Positions 6,885-14,396 of a DNA stretch of 21,156 nt are shown here, piece after piece (position 1 is the stretch's first letter; the number at the start of each line of letters is the position of its first letter). Source of the stretch: CAYGHG01 sp964349515. GTDB lineage: Bacteria; Oederibacteriota; PGYV01; CAYGHG01. The stretch spans positions 1 through 21,156 of the forward strand of contig CAYGHG010000039.1 of the NCBI GenBank assembly GCA_964349515.1. Reading direction: 5' to 3'. Below the pieces are notes generated by a model, which worked only from the letters and a program-made list of their open reading frames with translations, made no database searches and was not told the origin of the DNA. The position numbers were made by a program, and so were the translations under genes.

Positions 6885-7027
6885 TTATCTTCCTCCTTAT
6901 TTTTTAACCAGGCATCAATATCTATTTCTATCTGAAAATCACCTTACCACCTGCTTATAAATTCTGACTTATAATCCTGATAATGCCCATAAATATGTCC
7001 TTTGGTATACACGTTTAATATAACTAA
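6881..7027 (-). pseudogene. Decayed C-terminal end of an unknown gene
   Basis: The minus-strand frame reads VYTKGHIYGHYQDYKSEF followed by ISRW and a stop at 6944. It then continues in the same frame as GDFQIEIDIDAWLKNKEEDK to a stop that overlaps the next ATG (ATGA). The residues look like real protein. However, the frame has an internal stop and begins abruptly at the edge of CRISPR repeat 7028, so its 5' part is missing. It is best read as the tail of a gene cut off at the array's distal boundary. Identity unknown. Confidence 0.35.
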
Positions 7028-8774
7028 GTCTCAATCCCTTTTAATCAGGGAGGCAAATCTTACTGGTTATGAGGATCGAAGACGTGAAAAAGATCCAGGC
7101 AGTGTCTCAATCCCTTTTAATCAGGGAGGCAAATCTTACCCGGCGCGGCTGTGGTTCAGTACAAATGGGAGGAAAATGTCTCAATCCCTTTTAATCAGGG
7201 AGGCAAATCTTACAAGCGGCACGATAGTGCTGTCCGACAGGCACATAGTGCTGTCTCAATCCCTTTTAATCAGGGAGGCAAATCTTACGCAGTTGTAACA
7301 ATGCATGGATGGGAAGACAACCAAAGTCTCAATCCCTTTTAATCAGGGAGGCAAATCTTACAACCCTCCTGCAGGGAATGTCTCCCACATGGCGGGGGAT
7401 GTCTCAATCCCTTTTAATCAGGGAGGCAAATCTTACGAAGTAGTAAAGCCTCTGGGACATGCCCGGCTGCGTTACGTCTCAATCCCTTTTAATCAGGGAG
7501 GCAAATCTTACAGACCGTGCAAGTTCAGACGCAAAGACTTTGCTGGTGACAGTCTCAATCCCTTTTAATCAGGGAGGCAAATCTTACCCCGGAATGCTTT
7601 AAAGAGGTAGATAGCCAGGGAGACTGGTCTCAATCCCTTTTAATCAGGGAGGCAAATCTTACAAGATCGTGGATAGCAACACGATCGAAGTTGTACTTGC
7701 GTCTCAATCCCTTTTAATCAGGGAGGCAAATCTTACAGAGACGCTATTGGGCTACGCGGCGATAGCGTTAAGCGTCTCAATCCCTTTTAATCAGGGAGGC
7801 AAATCTTACAGATTTTGCAGTAGACAAGTACGAACACCTTTATATAAGTCTCAATCCCTTTTAATCAGGGAGGCAAATCTTACGGATAGCCTTTAAGCGC
7901 ACACCAACGCCCCAAGAATATATGTCTCAATCCCTTTTAATCAGGGAGGCAAATCTTACGAGAGCAGTTTCTAAATGAAGTTCTCGCAGACATGACGGTC
8001 TCAATCCCTTTTAATCAGGGAGGCAAATCTTACATGCCTTGCAGGGTAACGCAATGCACTATGTACTACAAAGTCTCAATCCCTTTTAATCAGGGAGGCA
8101 AATCTTACACAAACATCAAGCAAGCGACACAACTAAAGCTTGGAAAGTCTCAATCCCTTTTAATCAGGGAGGCAAATCTTACGGAACACGCAGACACCGC
8201 GTGGAGGAAAACGTTTATAGTCTCAATCCCTTTTAATCAGGGAGGCAAATCTTACAATAGAGGGCGTTAATCAGGCTGTCAACGCCCTTAAGGTCTCAAT
8301 CCCTTTTAATCAGGGAGGCAAATCTTACTTTGTATCAGGAGTACTCGGCCCGATATCTGCATTTGCAACGTCTCAATCCCTTTTAATCAGGGAGGCAAAT
8401 CTTACCGCAGGATCGGCGGCGGCACCCGAAACCGACACAGGGGGTCTCAATCCCTTTTAATCAGGGAGGCAAATCTTACACGTGTAGATGCCCGCGATTG
8501 TTTCCCTCTATCGCAGGGTCTCAATCCCTTTTAATCAGGGAGGCAAATCTTACATGGTACTGGGACGGAGCAGTGTCATTGTCACAGTTGGGTCTCAATC
8601 CCTTTTAATCAGGGAGGCAAATCTTACCAATGATAATAAACCATACCTCGCTGTATACAAGAGGGTCTCAATCCCTTTTAATCAGGGAGGCAAATCTTAC
8701 ACTCGGTCACGAGTTCCAGGGCGCGCTTGTGTGCGCGAGTCTCAATCCCTTTTAATCAGGGAGGCAAATCTTAC
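7028..8774 (-). CRISPR. Main CRISPR array: 24 identical 36-nt repeats, 23 spacers
   Basis: The 36-nt plus-strand repeat begins GTCTCAATCCC and ends GGCAAATCTTAC. All 24 copies (first 7028-7063, last 8739-8774) read identically. The 23 spacers are 37-41 nt, and I saw no duplicates among them. On the minus strand the repeat ends ATTGAGAC, close to the ATTGAAAC 5' handle made by Cas6, and contains a CTCCCTGATTAAAAGGGA hairpin. That direction agrees with the promoter at 8834-8861, the position of the leader to the right, and decay on the left. It is co-directional with the type III-A genes and almost certainly feeds crRNA to them. No internal repeat is degenerate, which suggests a recent and active array. 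Confidence 0.98.
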
Positions 8775-9130
8775 CGCTTGCCTTTAAAACTCTTTATTTC
8801 CAACCAAAAAAAAGCCGTTTTCTAACATCTCGATTTATACACACATTATCCACCGTGTCAAGAACCATTTTTTAGCTCGTTTTTGCAATTTTTCCCCTTT
8901 AAAATATGAGTTTTGTAGGTTTCCTAACACGAAAGCGGAGCGAAAAAGGAAAAAATAAAGGAGTCATCCGGCGTGTTTTTCACGCCGGACTACGCATTAT
9001 CGACATCACCTGCAGCCGCCCAAGGCCGCGTGTGAACTCTGTAATAACTGGTAAAGAGGCATTTCGCCTTAAAGCTCCTACACTATGTAGGTGTCTTTGT
9101 CGTCTTCTATTACCTTTCCCTTACCTAATA
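8775..9130 (-). promoter_or_regulatory. Leader of the main CRISPR array
   Basis: This AT-rich noncoding DNA lies next to the intact leader-proximal repeat. It contains a promoter (8834-8861), a perfect 9-bp hairpin TCCGGCGTG/CACGCCGGA at 8967-8989, and a 34-nt block at 9069-9102 around the palindrome CCTACACTATGTAGG. The same hairpin type and the identical 34-nt block occur beside the second array (9745-9770 and 9842-9875), so these are leader elements and not chance. Possible roles are integration signals or a binding site for a host factor. Confidence 0.75.
8834..8861 (-). promoter_or_regulatory. Sigma70-type promoter for the main CRISPR array
   Basis: On the minus strand TTGACA (8861-8856) is followed after 16 nt by TATAAA (8839-8834). 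Transcription would start near 8827, about 50 nt before the first repeat at 8774. It is the best consensus promoter I found in the window. Confidence 0.75.
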
Positions 9131-9136
9131 AACTCA

Positions 9137-9290
9137 GGGTGCTGGTAGTACTGGTTCCGGTGATACAAGTGCTGTTAGGGCTGGTGCTGATGGGACTGGT
9201 AACTACATGCAAGGCCTTTAGCGCTTACCCGTCTTATCCGCACTAGTACTATCAGCACCAGTCTCATCCGAACCAGTACTATCAGCACCC
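9137..9290. repeat. Inverted pair of 30-bp tandem repeats
   Basis: GGGTGCTGGTAGTACTGGTT and one further base at 9137-9157 are repeated in inverse at 9270-9290 with one mismatch in 21. Each arm carries about two 30-nt units. Minus-strand units starting GGTGCTGATAGTACT agree at about 25 of 30 positions. Each arm, read outward-in, encodes a 10-residue repeat (GADSTGSDET, GADSTSADKT on minus; GAGSTGSGDT on plus). It lies between the leader of the main array and the remains of the second. It may be a minisatellite or a relic of a Gly/Ser/Thr/Asp-rich protein. Confidence 0.6.
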
Positions 9291-9299
9291 GCATTCACG

Positions 9300-9373
9300 A
9301 ATCCCTTTTATTCCGCCTCCGCGTTTGGATAACTATACGCTGCAGCGGACAGGTCAGGGAGGCAATTCTTATG
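9300..9373 (-). repeat. CRISPR repeat split by a 42-bp insertion
   Basis: AATCCCTTTTATT (9300-9312) and CAGGGAGGCAATTCTTAT (from 9355) are the two halves of a CRISPR repeat, separated by 42 bp. The insert has weak inverted ends (CCGCCTCCGCG and CGCTGCAGCGG). About 43 nt separate it from the repeat at 9416, a spacer-like distance, so it is the decayed distal end of the second array. Confidence 0.6.
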
Positions 9374-9415
9374 GAGCTACTTCGGTGTTGTCTGGATTGG
9401 GTTAGGAGCTAAACC

Positions 9416-9675
9416 GTCTCAATCCCTTTTATTCAGGGAGGCAAATCTTACGAGACCGTAACTGTTTTGTACCACGCGGTGTACAACGTGTCTCAATCCC
9501 TTTTAATCAGGGAGGCAAATCTTACCATTATTACCTAACCATAGGGCGTGATGACCTTGACTTGAGTCTCAATCCCTTTTAATCAGGGAAGCAAATCTTA
9601 CATGAAAAAAATCATGATTGTTGTGGTAGGAATTTTTCTGTCTCAATCCCTGTTAATCAGGTCGGTAAATCTTGC
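9416..9675 (-). CRISPR. Short degenerate second CRISPR array: 4 repeats, 3 spacers
   Basis: The repeat family is the same as in the main array. Repeats are at 9416-9451 (one mismatch), 9490-9525 (perfect), 9566-9601 (one mismatch) and 9640-9675 (five mismatches). Spacers are 38, 40 and 38 nt. The leader-proximal repeat is the most damaged, the reverse of a living array. The adjacent leader lacks the promoter found in the main leader, so new acquisition and independent expression are unlikely. It could still be transcribed by read-through from the Csm operon. Confidence 0.93.
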
Positions 9676-9895
9676 CGTTTACTCAAAATCCCCTTTTTTT
9701 GTGGGAAAAAATCATTTTCTAAAAAAAATACAACTATAGGATTCAGCCGGCGGGTTTTACCCCGCCGGCTTACTATTATGTTACCGGTCACGGTTTACCG
9801 GGCCGTGAACGGACAATGTTTGGCTGGTAATGAACAGTCCATTAAAGCTCCTACACTATGTAGGTGTCTTTGTCGCCTTCTATTTCCTAATCAGC
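9676..9895 (-). promoter_or_regulatory. Leader-like region of the second array
   Basis: This noncoding DNA lies between the Csm operon and the second array. It shares with the main leader an identical 34-nt block (9842-9875, palindrome CCTACACTATGTAGG), a GC hairpin AGCCGGCGGG/CCCGCCGGCT at 9745-9770, and a TTTTCTAA-rich edge near the repeat. It is about 130 nt shorter between hairpin block and repeat, and there is no TTGACA/TATAAA pair. The hairpin could also slow read-through from the operon, but no T-tract follows it closely. Confidence 0.65.
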
Positions 9896-9904
9896 AAATA
9901 AGTA

Positions 9905-11191
9905 TCACTTAATCTCTGCTACATTCCCATGAGAAATCTTTGCAGCAAGAAGCGCGGAAAAATCATTAGTTTCCGCTTTATGTTTCCCGCCTGAAACTAT
10001 ATCAATCTCATCCCTGTATTTCTTTATCAATTCAGCCACATTGAGCGTGAACACCCTCAGCGCTATGCCGGCTCTTTTTTTATATATTTCTTTTATTTCC
10101 GGAAGTATTTTATTGATAATTTTTAAATTTATACTTCCTGTCCTCGAATAAAGGAACAGGCACATTTCTATTGCACCGATGTTCTTTAAAACCTGTGCCT
10201 GGGCCTCTGCCTGTTTTTTCAGTTTTTCTATGCCGCTAAAAATCACTTTGACCGGTTTTATCTCTCCGAACACTTTGAACTTATCTTTTTTTCCTCCAAA
10301 CGCAAGATCAAACTCAACACGGTTCAACCGCACGCTTCTCTCTGCAAATTCCAGTCTTTCTCCTCCCGCAGTGACAAATGCCTCTCCTGCAAAGTACTCA
10401 AAAAGCAGATGCTCAACCATTCTCCCCCATACGTTTGGAATATGCGGCAGTTTATCCCTGGCGTATGACTTAAACATCTCTCCCATCACGCTTAGATTCC
10501 CTGACTCGTCAGCCATGCCTGCCGCCAGCATATGATCGATTTCTTCCCGGCTCATGCTTGACGGCTCTTGCTCAAGCCTGTAAAAAAATTCGTCCCACGC
10601 TTCCCAGTCAAAGTTAAAAGGCAGAACCGGAATTTCAATAAGATCGCCCTGCATTTCATAAGTATAATACGCCCTGAGACGCAGAATCTGCGCGGCTACG
10701 GTTATCACGGGAATGACTCCTTTAAAACCGCCTGAAATACATACTTCTACCACACCGTCTTTTGCCTCATCTTTTATCTGTCTCAAAGAACTTACCAGCG
10801 AGTCTACTCCCCGCTTTCTGAAACTGCTGTAATCGTTAACAACAAGACCTCTAAGCCTGCTCACCGAATAACTGATTCCTTTACATTTTTTTAACGCGGC
10901 TCCGACAGCGTAAGCGCAAAACTCCGAGTCGTCAGAATCCGAAGCAAGAAGACGCAAAACATAATCAACCCCTTGCTGTCTTTTTTGAATCATCTTAAAG
11001 ACCGTCTGTATTTCTGCAGATTCCTTTCCCTGCAAGCCTGCATCAAAGAAACTCTCAGCGAGCTCCCCAAGCCTGCCCTGAGCAGCCGCTGAAGTTATCT
11101 CCGCTATCTTTTGCTCATATTCAGGCGTCACGGGGCGGTACCTATTTGTAATAGCCGAAGTCCCGACAGTAGCAGCTATGTATACCGCCAT
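9905..11191 (-). CDS. CARF-PD-(D/E)XK type III ancillary effector
   Basis: This 428-aa protein has an N-terminal CARF domain of the Csm6/APE2256 type: TVGTSAITN at 8-16 and ISGGFKGVIPVITVAAQ at about 152-168, the loops expected to bind cyclic oligoadenylate. The C-terminal part (about 250-395) is not the usual HEPN domain; I see no R-x4-6-H motif. It instead shows a PD-(D/E)XK pattern: E260 in a helix, D295 in VEFDLAF, and E310-x-K312 in FGEIK, followed by a QAEAQAQVL helix. A cOA-activated DNA or RNA nuclease is therefore predicted, in the manner of Card1/Can2 but with a different CARF type. The ATG follows the csm5 stop by 1 bp with GGAGGG upstream. It is the last gene of the operon. Confidence 0.8.
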   Translation of the reverse strand: MAVYIAATVGTSAITNRYRPVTPEYEQKIAEITSAAAQGRLGELAESFFDAGLQGKESAEIQTVFKMIQKRQQGVDYVLRLLASDSDDSEFCAYAVGAALKKCKGISYSVSRLRGLVVNDYSSFRKRGVDSLVSSLRQIKDEAKDGVVEVCISGGFKGVIPVITVAAQILRLRAYYTYEMQGDLIEIPVLPFNFDWEAWDEFFYRLEQEPSSMSREEIDHMLAAGMADESGNLSVMGEMFKSYARDKLPHIPNVWGRMVEHLLFEYFAGEAFVTAGGERLEFAERSVRLNRVEFDLAFGGKKDKFKVFGEIKPVKVIFSGIEKLKKQAEAQAQVLKNIGAIEMCLFLYSRTGSINLKIINKILPEIKEIYKKRAGIALRVFTLNVAELIKKYRDEIDIVSGGKHKAETNDFSALLAAKISHGNVAEIK

Positions 11192-11192
11192 A

Positions 11193-12287
11193 TTAACCCT
11201 CCAGAAGTGAGATAAACCCCAGCGGCATCCCGGTTTCCGTAAGGTTTTTGGAATATCCCCAGCCCATACCCGGCTTGCCTTTAACCGGCTCTTTCATAAA
11301 CCTAAATCCTTTAACAGCTGTAAAATCATAGCCGCTCCCATAACCAAGCCTTAAAACAGTGCCTTCGGCATTGGAAACCTTATCATAACAGGCTGCAGCC
11401 GTTTTCTTCTGGGAATCATTCAGCCCTGAATATGCTAATATCCTGTTTTTTTCAAACACTGCTTTTTCCTTTGTCTTTTCAGAACAAAAATCAAGCGCCT
11501 TTAAAAAACGCGCTCTGCTGAAAACCGCTTTTTTTCCGGCTTCCCCATACGCCGCAAGTACAATCTCCACTTCAAATTCAACTCCTTCCCTTACAACTTC
11601 CATGATTATAGGTATGCCTTTTTCCTTTCCCGTCTTATTCTTGTTGTATACCATACATACTTCTGTGGATTTTTCAGGAAGAAAAGAATCCCTGGGTTTC
11701 ATTAGTTTAAAAGGGTCAAGTTTAATGTCGGGTTTTCTTCTGTTTCCGAAAGTAACAGCATATCCCATAAGTTCTGCCTCTATAATTCTTACATCCCTTT
11801 CGTTATCCAGCTGTTTTCTTTTTTCATCATCAATATTAAAATTGCTGTTAAAAGCCAGTTCCAAAATCCCGGTACGGATAGTCCCTTTCAGCGAAGAGCC
11901 GGGAATATACGGCTTACCCATGGTGGATATATGCTGTTTAAACCCCAGCGCGTTATTCACAATGTCTTTGCCTATTTCTTTTTCATAAATATCATGAAAA
12001 CTTTCAGAAACCGTAGCCTGCCTGACTATGCATGAGTCATCTTCCCTGTTTTCAAAAGCATTCTTTATCGCAGCCCGTAGCCTGCCGAGCTGCCTGTCTC
12101 TTGCAGCGGCGTTTATGGCTGCTACAGAATCCTTTTTAACGGATTCTAAAAGCCTGTCAAGAGTTATGACATAAAGCGTGCCTTTACTCACCACATAGCC
12201 CATTGGATCCAAATCCTCGCCGCATCCTATATGCAGTGGGGACAAAACTTTAACTTTAAACTTTAATGTTTCAACTATTTCAGGCAC
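11193..12287 (-). CDS. csm5: Type III-A CRISPR RAMP protein Csm5
   Basis: This 364-aa RAMP caps the 3' end of the crRNA in the Csm complex. VLSPLHIGCGEDLDPMGYVV at 14-33 is the typical Csm5 N-terminus. PYIPGSSLKGTIRTG (126-140) is the family's G-rich loop. The C-terminal glycine-rich region includes GMGWGYSKNL. The start is GTG at 12287 with GAGGTGA upstream, 9 nt after the csm4 stop. Length is usual for the family. Its place after csm4 is standard for III-A loci. Confidence 0.93.
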   Translation of the reverse strand: MPEIVETLKFKVKVLSPLHIGCGEDLDPMGYVVSKGTLYVITLDRLLESVKKDSVAAINAAARDRQLGRLRAAIKNAFENREDDSCIVRQATVSESFHDIYEKEIGKDIVNNALGFKQHISTMGKPYIPGSSLKGTIRTGILELAFNSNFNIDDEKRKQLDNERDVRIIEAELMGYAVTFGNRRKPDIKLDPFKLMKPRDSFLPEKSTEVCMVYNKNKTGKEKGIPIIMEVVREGVEFEVEIVLAAYGEAGKKAVFSRARFLKALDFCSEKTKEKAVFEKNRILAYSGLNDSQKKTAAACYDKVSNAEGTVLRLGYGSGYDFTAVKGFRFMKEPVKGKPGMGWGYSKNLTETGMPLGFISLLEG

Positions 12288-12296
12288 GTCGTCACC

Positions 12297-13352
12297 TCAC
12301 AGTTTAACCAAAGGTCCAAAGCACTGACCGCTTTGTACAGCCTCAGGTATATGCGCGTTTACATTCTGTTCAAGTTTTCCATAGACTTGCTTTTTTTCCT
12401 TTACTTTCAAGAGAGCGCCTTCTTTCAGCATTAAAAGCGGCACTTTAAAAAAAGACCCTGTTTTTTCCGGCACTCCGCCTGCATGCTCCCCGCCCATCTT
12501 GCCTCTTTTTACAAAAACCGAGTAATAAGATGCTTCCAGTTCAGCTTCATCTTTCGCCGGTATACAGGAACCAAGTGTGAGTACATACTCCGCGCCTTCC
12601 TGATTTTCGAACGTACATTTTTCAATACCAGATACCTTGAAACGGCCTTTTCCGGTTGTGGCATCAGCCCCAAACCCGTATATTCCCATTGCTTTAAAGT
12701 AGCCGGCAAGGTCGCTTTCTAAAAGCAGGTTTGTCCTGATGTATACGTCTTTCAGTGAGCCCGGCTTATAAAATTCATTCTCAGTCTCAAATAGGCTTCC
12801 TTCACCGGTGCAGCCTGTGAGCCTGTTTATCACGTTTCTAGTGACCGTGGCCTTTTTCATCACTGCCGCATCAGCTGGAAGAAAACTGCTTACAGGTTTC
12901 TTCACAAAAGAAACCGCGCTTTCCATATCAGGCACTATGCCTCCGGAAGTTATATCTCCAAGGCATTTTAAACCGGAGCCGGAATAAAAAAGCGCGGCAT
13001 CGGCATAACCAAAACTCTTTTTAACTGCCTTCAAATACCTCACCGAATAGTATTCGGCCCTTCTCGAACCCGGAACTTTTGAGCGCGCTTCCTGAAAAAC
13101 CCTCAATAAATTTGCTGTTTTGTCATCGCTTGCAGGAATAAAAGGCAGTGGTATTTTATCGTGCGGCAGACCGGCCGATACAGACAGAATTCCGCCGCCG
13201 TTGACAACTTCTCCAATAAACTTTGCCGCGGCACTCTCTCCGGAAGAATGCCTTACCATCCAGATTAACTGACCAAAAAGAGTATCTGACTGCATAGGTG
13301 TCACAAAAGGACTTTGTAATTCTAACGTCAGCTTAAAAGTTGTAGTTTCCAT
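12297..13352 (-). CDS. csm4: Type III-A CRISPR RAMP protein Csm4
   Basis: This 351-aa RAMP binds the crRNA 5' handle and contacts Cas10. FVTPMQSDTLFGQLIW near residues 16-31 is the typical Csm4 N-terminal motif, and GFGADATTGKGRF at about 220-235 is the RAMP glycine-rich loop. I place the start at ATG 13352, with GAGAG about 8 nt upstream and 11 nt after the csm3 stop. A TTG at 13367 would add five residues and overlap csm3. No truncation is seen. Confidence 0.93.
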   Translation of the reverse strand: METTTFKLTLELQSPFVTPMQSDTLFGQLIWMVRHSSGESAAAKFIGEVVNGGGILSVSAGLPHDKIPLPFIPASDDKTANLLRVFQEARSKVPGSRRAEYYSVRYLKAVKKSFGYADAALFYSGSGLKCLGDITSGGIVPDMESAVSFVKKPVSSFLPADAAVMKKATVTRNVINRLTGCTGEGSLFETENEFYKPGSLKDVYIRTNLLLESDLAGYFKAMGIYGFGADATTGKGRFKVSGIEKCTFENQEGAEYVLTLGSCIPAKDEAELEASYYSVFVKRGKMGGEHAGGVPEKTGSFFKVPLLMLKEGALLKVKEKKQVYGKLEQNVNAHIPEAVQSGQCFGPLVKL

Positions 13353-13363
13353 AATGTTAGCTC

Positions 13364-14005
13364 TCAAGCGTCTACTATCTCATATGATATTAACACTTTG
13401 CCATAACCTCTGCTGCCCGAAGCACCCAGCGCGTCTTTTTCTATTAGTTTCAAGCCTTTAACGATTACATCATCAATTAGTTTTTCATCTTCTTCCTTAA
13501 ACACTCTAAAACTGATAGAGAAATCAAACTCCGCTCCTGCAGGAACCCTCTCTGTTTCGCGGGGGTGCTCCGCAGCGCCTTTTTTTCTGTTTATCACATT
13601 TTCCATTTTACGTTCCGCATAATTCAGTCCTGTTTCCTTTAAATATTGTATCAGCCTGTTTTTCGATGCTTCTGTAAGGAACGCATCCCTGAAAATTGCC
13701 CTGCCGATAGTGAGTTTGCCGTCCTTATTTTTTACATCTGCATTTTTTCCAAAGACAGCGCAGATTTTGCAGTCATCTTTTTCGCATTTATGAGGTTTGC
13801 CGTCAGGCATAACTGCATTTAGATCATATTCCATCAGGAAACGCATTTTTCCTTTGACAGAAGAGCCGGGTATATATGGCATTCCATCAAGAGGGTTGCG
13901 TATTATCGGATTGTCTACTCCGCCAATTTCCGCCGTAGATTCCTTTCCGCCTATCCTTAATCCGGTAATGCACTTTATAGTCCCTTTAATCTCTTTAAAT
14001 TTCAT
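13364..14005 (-). CDS. csm3: Type III-A backbone RAMP and target-RNA nuclease Csm3
   Basis: This 213-aa Csm3 forms the helical backbone of the effector and cuts target RNA every 6 nt. TGLRIGGKE, then GGVDNPIIRNP, contains D31, the position matching the catalytic Asp of studied Csm3 proteins, so target cleavage should be active. MPYIPGSSVKGKMRFLME and the C-terminal GSRGYGKV are classic RAMP loops. Cysteines near residues 80-90 (CEKDDCKIC) form the small zinc site common in this family. A strong GGAGGC site precedes the ATG. Confidence 0.96.
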   Translation of the reverse strand: MKFKEIKGTIKCITGLRIGGKESTAEIGGVDNPIIRNPLDGMPYIPGSSVKGKMRFLMEYDLNAVMPDGKPHKCEKDDCKICAVFGKNADVKNKDGKLTIGRAIFRDAFLTEASKNRLIQYLKETGLNYAERKMENVINRKKGAAEHPRETERVPAGAEFDFSISFRVFKEEDEKLIDDVIVKGLKLIEKDALGASGSRGYGKVLISYEIVDA

Positions 14006-14018
14006 TTTTTAGCCTCCA

Positions 14019-14396
14019 TTAATTTGTTTTTGGGAAATACGCTACTACAGCTTCCATAACTGTCATAAAATTGCGGAATTTTTCAAACGAATCAATTTTA
14101 TCGCTCAATCCGACTATAATATTTTCCTTGTAGAACTTAAATCCTTCCTCATCACGCCTGTCCGCTTTTATAACACCGTACTCGACTTTCGAAGCAAAGA
14201 TACCTAAATCAAGGGCCAAAGAATCAAAATCACTTCCATTAACATGCTTGCTCTTCAGCGCCATTAGATTGTTGTAATACTTTCTAAGCTGGTTAGTTTT
14301 GAAACCTTTCCTGTTTCCCAATTCCTCCGAGAAAGCCTTTACAGTCTGAGTGATGTCTTCTTTTTTCAGTTTTGCCAGATCAATTTTCTCAAGCAT
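14019..14396 (-). CDS. csm2: Type III-A small subunit Csm2
   Basis: This 125-aa all-helical protein carries FKTNQLRKYYNNLMALKSKH, the pattern typical of Csm2, and ends LRNFMTVMEAVVAYF-like (FRNFMTVMEAVVAYFPK). It is the small subunit that lines the crRNA-target duplex. It overlaps cas10 by 8 bp, with its GGGGAGGT ribosome-binding site inside the cas10 end. Position and length fit the family. Confidence 0.92.
   Translation of the reverse strand: MLEKIDLAKLKKEDITQTVKAFSEELGNRKGFKTNQLRKYYNNLMALKSKHVNGSDFDSLALDLGIFASKVEYGVIKADRRDEEGFKFYKENIIVGLSDKIDSFEKFRNFMTVMEAVVAYFPKTN

Noticed and set aside
7064..8738. Idea that all spacers are captured in one orientation from coding strands (an RNA-derived spacer signature)
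   Set aside because: Many plus-strand translations look protein-like, but counting stop-free frames by eye gave about 49 of 69 on plus and 48 of 69 on minus. There is no strand bias at this resolution.
7002..8787. Plus-strand open frames of 60-99 codons containing recurring SIPFNQGGKSY or SQSLLIREANLT segments
   Set aside because: They are translations of the CRISPR repeat in two frames; the 36-nt repeat has no stop in these frames. No ribosome-binding sites, and the spacers break the frames.
8906..9148. 80-codon plus-strand frame in the main leader
   Set aside because: It spans the conserved hairpin and 34-nt leader block, has no recognisable domain, and its preceding sequence lacks a ribosome-binding site.
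9745..9770. GC hairpin as Rho-independent terminator of the Csm operon
   Set aside because: The stem is perfect but no T-tract follows directly on the minus strand (the T run is about 20 nt away), and the same hairpin occurs in the main leader, where no gene ends.
11602..11988. 128-codon plus-strand frame opposite csm5
   Set aside because: It lies wholly antisense to a clear csm5 and is Ser/Leu/Phe-rich, as expected from reverse reading of Lys/Glu-rich codons.
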